From the NCBI RefSeq assembly GCF_016860545.1, contig NZ_BNEB01000005.1, positions 2,914,001 to 2,978,000 of the forward strand: 64,000 nucleotides of DNA, written 5' to 3'. Of this stretch, positions 60,151-64,000 are shown in pieces; position 1 is the stretch's first letter; each line of letters opens with the position of its first letter. The notes under the pieces were generated by a model. That model ran no database searches and had not been told where the DNA came from. It saw only the letters and a list, made by a program, of their open reading frames with translations. Position numbers and translations under genes: made by a program. The stretch is from Streptomyces asoensis. Lineage in GTDB: Bacteria > Actinomycetota > Actinomycetes > Streptomycetales > Streptomycetaceae.

Positions 60151-62829
60151 TCAATCGCCGCCGGACGAGCCGAGGACCAGGGTGAGCGTACGTGCCCGGC
60201 CGCCGCGTTCGACGGTCAGCGAGAGCCGGTCGCCGGGGCGGTGGGCGCGGGTCCTGACGATCAGTTCCTCACCGGAGTGGACGGGCCTGCCGTCCACCTG
60301 GGTGATGACGTCACCCGCCCGGATGCCGGCCCGGTCGGCGGGTCCGCCCGCGGTGACCGGGGAGCCGGCTGTGCCGTCCTGCGTGCCGACGCGCGCGCCG
60401 TCCCCCGCGTAGTCCAGGTCGAGCGTGACGCCGATGACCGGGTGCGTCGCCTTTCCGGTGTTGATCAGCTCCTCGGCGACGCGCCGGCCCTGGTTGATGG
60501 GGATGGCGAAGCCCAGTCCGATGGAGCCCGCCCCGGCGGTGCCGGAGTCCGTGCCGTCGTCGGCGGAACGGATGGCGGAGTTGATCCCGATGACACGGCC
60601 CTGCGTGTCGAGGAGGGGCCCGCCGGAGTTCCCGGGGTTGATCGGGGCGTCCGTCTGCAACGCGTCGACGTACGAGACGTCGCTCCCGTCCCCGCTGCGG
60701 CCGCCCGCGGTGATGGGCCGCTCCCGGGCACTGATGATGCCGGAGGTGACGGTGCCCTCCAGGTCGAAGGGGGCGCCGATGGCGACGACCGGGTCGCCGA
60801 CCCGGACGTTGTCGGAGTTGCCGAGGGCGAGGGGCTTCAGCCCCTTCACCCCGCTGACCCGCACCACGGCGAGGTCGTACCCGCTGTCCCGGCCCACGAC
60901 CTCGGCGGGGACGGTCTGCCCGCCGCTGAAGACGACGGATATCCGGCCGTCTCCCCCGGCGGGTTCCACGACGTGGTTGTTGGTGAGGATGTAGCCGAGC
61001 CCGTCCAGCACGAATCCGGTGCCGGTGCCGGAGTCGTCGCTGCCGCTGACGTGCAGGGTGACCACGCCGGGCAGGGCCCGCGCGGCGATCCCGGCCACGC
61101 TGTCCGCGGGGCGGCCGGTGGGCTCCGCGGAGGCCTGCGGCAGCCGTACGGGGTTGAGTCCGCCGTTGCGCTCCAGGTGGGCGCCCACGACTCCGCCGAG
61201 GACGCCGGAGACCAGCGCGAGGGCCAGGGCGGCGCCCACCAGGCGCGTCCGCGCCTGCCGACGCCGCTCGGCCTCGGCGTCGCCGTGCGCGCCCCCACCG
61301 ACCTGAAGGACCCCGGCCCCCGGCCCCCCGGCCGCAACGGCCCAGGGGTCGTACCGCTGCCAGGGATCCACGCCCTGTTCCTGCCCGGGTCCCGGGCCGG
61401 GCAGAGGTGCCGGGCCGGGCACAAGTGCCGGGTCGGATGTCGTCCCGGGCAGAGGTGCCGAACCCGGCAGAAGTGCGGGACCGGGCGCCGGTGCCGGGCC
61501 GGGTGCCGGTGCTGGGCCGGACGCAGGTGCCGGGCCGGGTGCCGGTGCGGGGCCGGGTACCAGGCCGGGTGCCGGTGCCGGGCCGGCGGACGGCGCCTCG
61601 GGCGAGGCCTCCGGCGGGGCGGCAGCGGGCGGAACGGCCATCCCGGGCGGGGAACCTGCCTCGGTCTGGAGGGCCGCCCCGAGCGGGGCACCTGACTCGA
61701 CGGCGGTCGCGGGGCTCGCCGCAGGCGACGGGCCAGGCCCGGCCGCCGGAACGGAGCCCGACGCGGGCGGTACGGCGCCGGTGGCGGGCGGGAAGGCCGG
61801 CGCGGGCGACGGCGCCGGCCCCACGGCCGGGGCAGGGCCCGGCGCCGGGTACGGGCCCGGGCCCGGGCCGCCGCCCATGAGAGCCCCCGCCGGGGGTACC
61901 GCGTCGGTGGCGCCGGGCACGGACAGCACCGACGGGTGCTGAACGGGCGGCGCGGGCGCCCAGGGGCCGGGTTCGCCGTAGGGCGGGGTGCCGTAGGGGT
62001 CGGGGTCGTGCAGCGGCTTGGGCCGCTGGTCGGTCACCGCGCCCTGGGCGGGAGCGACCTCCGCCGTGAAGGCGACATCGCCTCCGGCGCCGGGCAGCCC
62101 ACCGGCACCGGCCTCCACCCGGTCCGCCTCGGCGGCGGCGAGGTGCGTCGGGTCGGCCTGGTGCGCCCGGTCCACCTCGGCGGCAGCGTAAGCCTGGTCG
62201 GCCCGGCCGTCCTCGGCGGCGAGGTCGGGCCGGACGGCATCGGATATGGAGGGGGTGGGGAGAGACACGGGCCCGGGCCCTGCCGGACGGCTCAGTTCGT
62301 AGTCACCGTCGGCCGGAACAAGGGCGTCCTGCCCCGCGCCGACCGGAGCGACAGCACGCGGGACGACGGCGTCCGGAACGCCGTCAGCCCTGTCGGCCCC
62401 GCACGCCTCGGCCGAGCCGACCTCGGCTGTACTCGCGTCGGTCACCCGTCCGCCCACCCGGTCGGCGTCGACCGCCTGTCCGTCCTCACGGTCGGCGTCG
62501 ACCGCCTGCCCGCCCGCAGGATCGGCGTCGGACACGGGTCCGTCCGCCGGGTCGGTGCCGGCCGCAAGGCCGTCCACCCGCCCGGCATCCGCCACCTGCC
62601 CGCCCGCCGCAGGGTCGGCGTCCGCCGCGGGACCGTCCGCCCGGGTGGTGTCGGACGGAGCGGTTTTCGGGGTGGGTTGGGCCAGCTCGAAGTCTTCGGG
62701 GGTGGTCGGGGGTGCGGGGACCGTGGCCCCGGGGAGCGGCTCGGCTGCCGGACCCGCGGGGCCGCCCTGCTCCGGCCGTGGCCGAGGACGGCCCCACCGC
62801 TTCGCCCGCGGGGACTTCCCCTCGTCCAT
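60151..62829 (-). CDS. htrA: HtrA/DegP-type serine protease with very long disordered N-terminus
   Basis: Protein of about 892 residues (ATG 62829; GTG at 62841 is alternative). Residues 1-540 are low-complexity: Ala/Asp/Pro repeats (ADGPAADADPA units) and a PAPGP-rich run at about 420-490. One membrane helix follows (LVGAALALALVSGVLGGVVG, about 548-567), so the protease faces out. Protease domain: LTNNHVV (His), YDLAVVRV (Asp) and INPGNSGGPLLD (Ser); a PDZ domain ends the protein (AGGPADRAGIRAGDVITQVD). Downstream of the anti-sigma gene; typical envelope-stress protease. Confidence 0.9.
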   Translation of the reverse strand: MDEGKSPRAKRWGRPRPRPEQGGPAGPAAEPLPGATVPAPPTTPEDFELAQPTPKTAPSDTTRADGPAADADPAAGGQVADAGRVDGLAAGTDPADGPVSDADPAGGQAVDADREDGQAVDADRVGGRVTDASTAEVGSAEACGADRADGVPDAVVPRAVAPVGAGQDALVPADGDYELSRPAGPGPVSLPTPSISDAVRPDLAAEDGRADQAYAAAEVDRAHQADPTHLAAAEADRVEAGAGGLPGAGGDVAFTAEVAPAQGAVTDQRPKPLHDPDPYGTPPYGEPGPWAPAPPVQHPSVLSVPGATDAVPPAGALMGGGPGPGPYPAPGPAPAVGPAPSPAPAFPPATGAVPPASGSVPAAGPGPSPAASPATAVESGAPLGAALQTEAGSPPGMAVPPAAAPPEASPEAPSAGPAPAPGLVPGPAPAPGPAPASGPAPAPGPAPAPGPALLPGSAPLPGTTSDPALVPGPAPLPGPGPGQEQGVDPWQRYDPWAVAAGGPGAGVLQVGGGAHGDAEAERRRQARTRLVGAALALALVSGVLGGVVGAHLERNGGLNPVRLPQASAEPTGRPADSVAGIAARALPGVVTLHVSGSDDSGTGTGFVLDGLGYILTNNHVVEPAGGDGRISVVFSGGQTVPAEVVGRDSGYDLAVVRVSGVKGLKPLALGNSDNVRVGDPVVAIGAPFDLEGTVTSGIISARERPITAGGRSGDGSDVSYVDALQTDAPINPGNSGGPLLDTQGRVIGINSAIRSADDGTDSGTAGAGSIGLGFAIPINQGRRVAEELINTGKATHPVIGVTLDLDYAGDGARVGTQDGTAGSPVTAGGPADRAGIRAGDVITQVDGRPVHSGEELIVRTRAHRPGDRLSLTVERGGRARTLTLVLGSSGGD

Positions 62830-62969
62830 GTTCTCCCCCACTGAAGCCCCTCACCCCGAAGCCGCGGCGCCGGACCGACGGCACGAACCCCTTCGCGCCC
62901 TGCCGCCTGGCAGGACGCGGTTCTCACGGGATTCAACCAGGTTCCCGGCGCGGCGGCGCGGGCCCCGCG

Positions 62970-63923
62970 TCAACGGGTGTGGTGCGAGGAGGGTGAGGCG
63001 GAGCCGGCGGGGACGGGTGCGGCGAGCAGGCCGGGAACGCCGGCCCCAGGGCCGGTGGTCGTCAGGGTGATCGGCGAGGTGGTGCCCAGCGGACGTATCA
63101 GCGGGGACATCACCGCGGCCCCGACCACCATCGGCGAGGTGAGCCGGTGCAGGGCCTCTTCGACCGGTCCGCCGGCCGGGGACGGCACGCCGGGCAGCAG
63201 CGGTGCGGACACCTCGGTCGGGGCGACCGGGGAGTCGCCGAGCTGGCCGCCCTGCGAGAGCAGCGGACCGGCGGTGCGGCGGCGCTGGCTCTCCGGGCTC
63301 GTCGCCGAGCCGGAGCCCGGTGTGCGGGCCGGTGTCACATTGCTTCCCGATCCCGTGCGGCCGTCCGCCGTGGTGTCGACCGGTGCGACGGTCGTCATCC
63401 CGCCCAGCGCGATCGCGGCCAGCGACACCGCGCCGGCGGCGACGAACGCGAACCGCATCCCGCGCGAGCGCTCGGCGTCATGGCGGTCGCCGCGCCCGAC
63501 GGGGTGGATGCGAAAGCCCCGCTCCGCGGCGGGGGACAGGACGGAGCCGTGGTCGCGGGCGGGCACGTAGCCGAACTCGAAGGGCTCGTCCCGTCTCGGC
63601 CCTCTCACCGTGAAGACTCCGTCGGCGAACCCTCCCCCGCCCAGCGGCGTACCACCGCCGTCCGGGTCACCTCCTCCGGGCAGGCCCTGGAGGCGGGCGA
63701 GAAAGCTTTCGGAGGGGGCGGGCGGTGCGACCTCGGCGAAGACGTTCTTCAGCCGGCGCTGCGCGTCGACCTCGGACTTGCACCTGGTACAGGTCGCCAC
63801 GTGCGCCAGCACCCGCTCACGGGTGTCATGACCGAGCTCGCCGTCCACCAGGGCGGAGAGACGGTCTCCGAGGTGCTGCTCCGCGAGGAGCCTCTCGGCT
63901 GCGCTGTGTCGGGATCCACTCAC
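62970..63923 (-). CDS. Anti-sigma factor with zinc-binding domain (RseA-like)
   Basis: Protein of 317 residues. N-terminal ZAS domain with HVATCTRCKSEVD (HxxxCxxC, about 41-50) and a long linker; one hydrophobic helix near 157-178 (FAFVAAGAVSLAAIALGGM); a Ser/Pro-rich exterior. It binds the ECF sigma factor encoded just upstream (right of window). Layout sigE-rseA-htrA-tatB matches mycobacteria. The GTG at 63923 overlaps the sigma stop (GTGA). Confidence 0.88.
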   Translation of the reverse strand: MSGSRHSAAERLLAEQHLGDRLSALVDGELGHDTRERVLAHVATCTRCKSEVDAQRRLKNVFAEVAPPAPSESFLARLQGLPGGGDPDGGGTPLGGGGFADGVFTVRGPRRDEPFEFGYVPARDHGSVLSPAAERGFRIHPVGRGDRHDAERSRGMRFAFVAAGAVSLAAIALGGMTTVAPVDTTADGRTGSGSNVTPARTPGSGSATSPESQRRRTAGPLLSQGGQLGDSPVAPTEVSAPLLPGVPSPAGGPVEEALHRLTSPMVVGAAVMSPLIRPLGTTSPITLTTTGPGAGVPGLLAAPVPAGSASPSSHHTR

Positions 63924-64000
63924 GCGCTCGCGCCCCTTCCTCCTCCCAGGGCGGCAACGCGCGGCACGAAGGAGCGGCGCTCGGCCCGTGCCTCGGGCGA
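63920..64000 (-). CDS. ECF sigma factor, last 26 codons (3' end only)
   Basis: Open to the window edge on the minus strand, ending RVAALGGGRGASA and TGA, which overlaps the anti-sigma GTG. Identity is inferred from the order sigma/anti-sigma/htrA/tatB; the visible tail has no motif. Confidence 0.5.
   Translation of the reverse strand, partial: SPEARAERRSFVPRVAALGGGRGASA

Noticed and set aside
61400..62600. CRISPR-like array in the htrA N-terminal region
   Set aside because: Repeats are short, in frame, without unique spacers of constant length; they encode PAPGP and DADP units.
62842..62969. SigE-type promoter GGGAACC before htrA
   Set aside because: A GGGAACC is present at about 62938 on the minus strand, but no matching -10 at 16-17 bases was found.
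2..64000. tRNA, rRNA or insertion-sequence genes
   Set aside because: No cloverleaf, rRNA core sequence or transposase motif was seen on either strand.

Overview
The window is a very GC-rich (about 72-73 %) actinomycete chromosome segment with Streptomyces-type gene content: GTG starts, GGAGG ribosome sites, a WhiB-family regulator with an AT-hook, mycothiol-linked redox genes, TTGTCCACA-type DnaA boxes and sigma-R-type promoters. It is mostly core chromosome. From memory, two blocks match Mycobacterium tuberculosis synteny: zinc protease / ThiF-like / AarF kinase / whiB7 / uvrD2 / mrx1 / nudC / adnB / adnA / alkyltransferase-like / moeZ / DUF3152 / TetR / DUF3107 / ferritin-like / DEAD helicase (about Rv3195-Rv3211), and corA / MgtE-like / mrp / tatB / htrA / anti-sigma / sigE (about Rv1221-Rv1240, reversed).

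Layout. 1-5.4 kb: end of a DUF2342 zinc protease, a NUDIX hydrolase, three AIM24 genes (one fused to a TerD domain) and a small metallopeptidase. 5.7-12.3 kb: a ThiF/TOMM-like protein, an AarF/UbiB kinase, a frameshifted zinc-ribbon gene, the wblC (whiB7) gene with a complete attenuator leader, and uvrD2, which carries an apparent frameshift. 12.5-23.2 kb: mycoredoxin, NudC, an M20 dipeptidase, the AdnAB recombination helicase-nucleases and an alkyltransferase-like protein. 23.4-30.7 kb: a flippase-like membrane protein with a pseudokinase-like domain, two lipoprotein tripeptidyl-aminopeptidases and moeZ. 30.7-36.8 kb: an accessory island (Spherulin-4 protein, SDR epimerase, a 59-residue coupled ORF, a membrane protein, a PelF-like glycosyltransferase, a decayed ABC ATPase) lying between genes that are adjacent in mycobacteria. 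36.8-47.8 kb: DUF3152 metzincin-like protein, alpha/beta hydrolases, TetR, DUF3107, ferritin-like protein, a DEAD-box helicase with a repeat tail and an apparent CTG start, an NYN nuclease and a 50-residue protein behind a sigma-R-type promoter. 47.9-58.6 kb: MarC, a PHP phosphoesterase, an MFS transporter with an iron-box-like operator, CorA with a leader peptide, a soluble MgtE/CBS protein, DUF1003 and Mrp. 58.7-64 kb: TatB, HtrA, an anti-sigma factor and the last codons of the sigma factor, an envelope-stress module.

Shared themes are thiol/antibiotic stress (wblC and three sigma-R-type promoters, before mrx1, moeZ and the 50-residue gene), double-strand-break repair (adnAB, uvrD2), magnesium handling (corA, MgtE-like, DUF1003) and envelope stress. 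The most novel material is the Pel/galactosaminogalactan-like island at 30.75-36.05 kb and three RNA-leader arrangements (wblC, corA, DEAD helicase). No tRNA, rRNA, CRISPR array or insertion sequence was seen.
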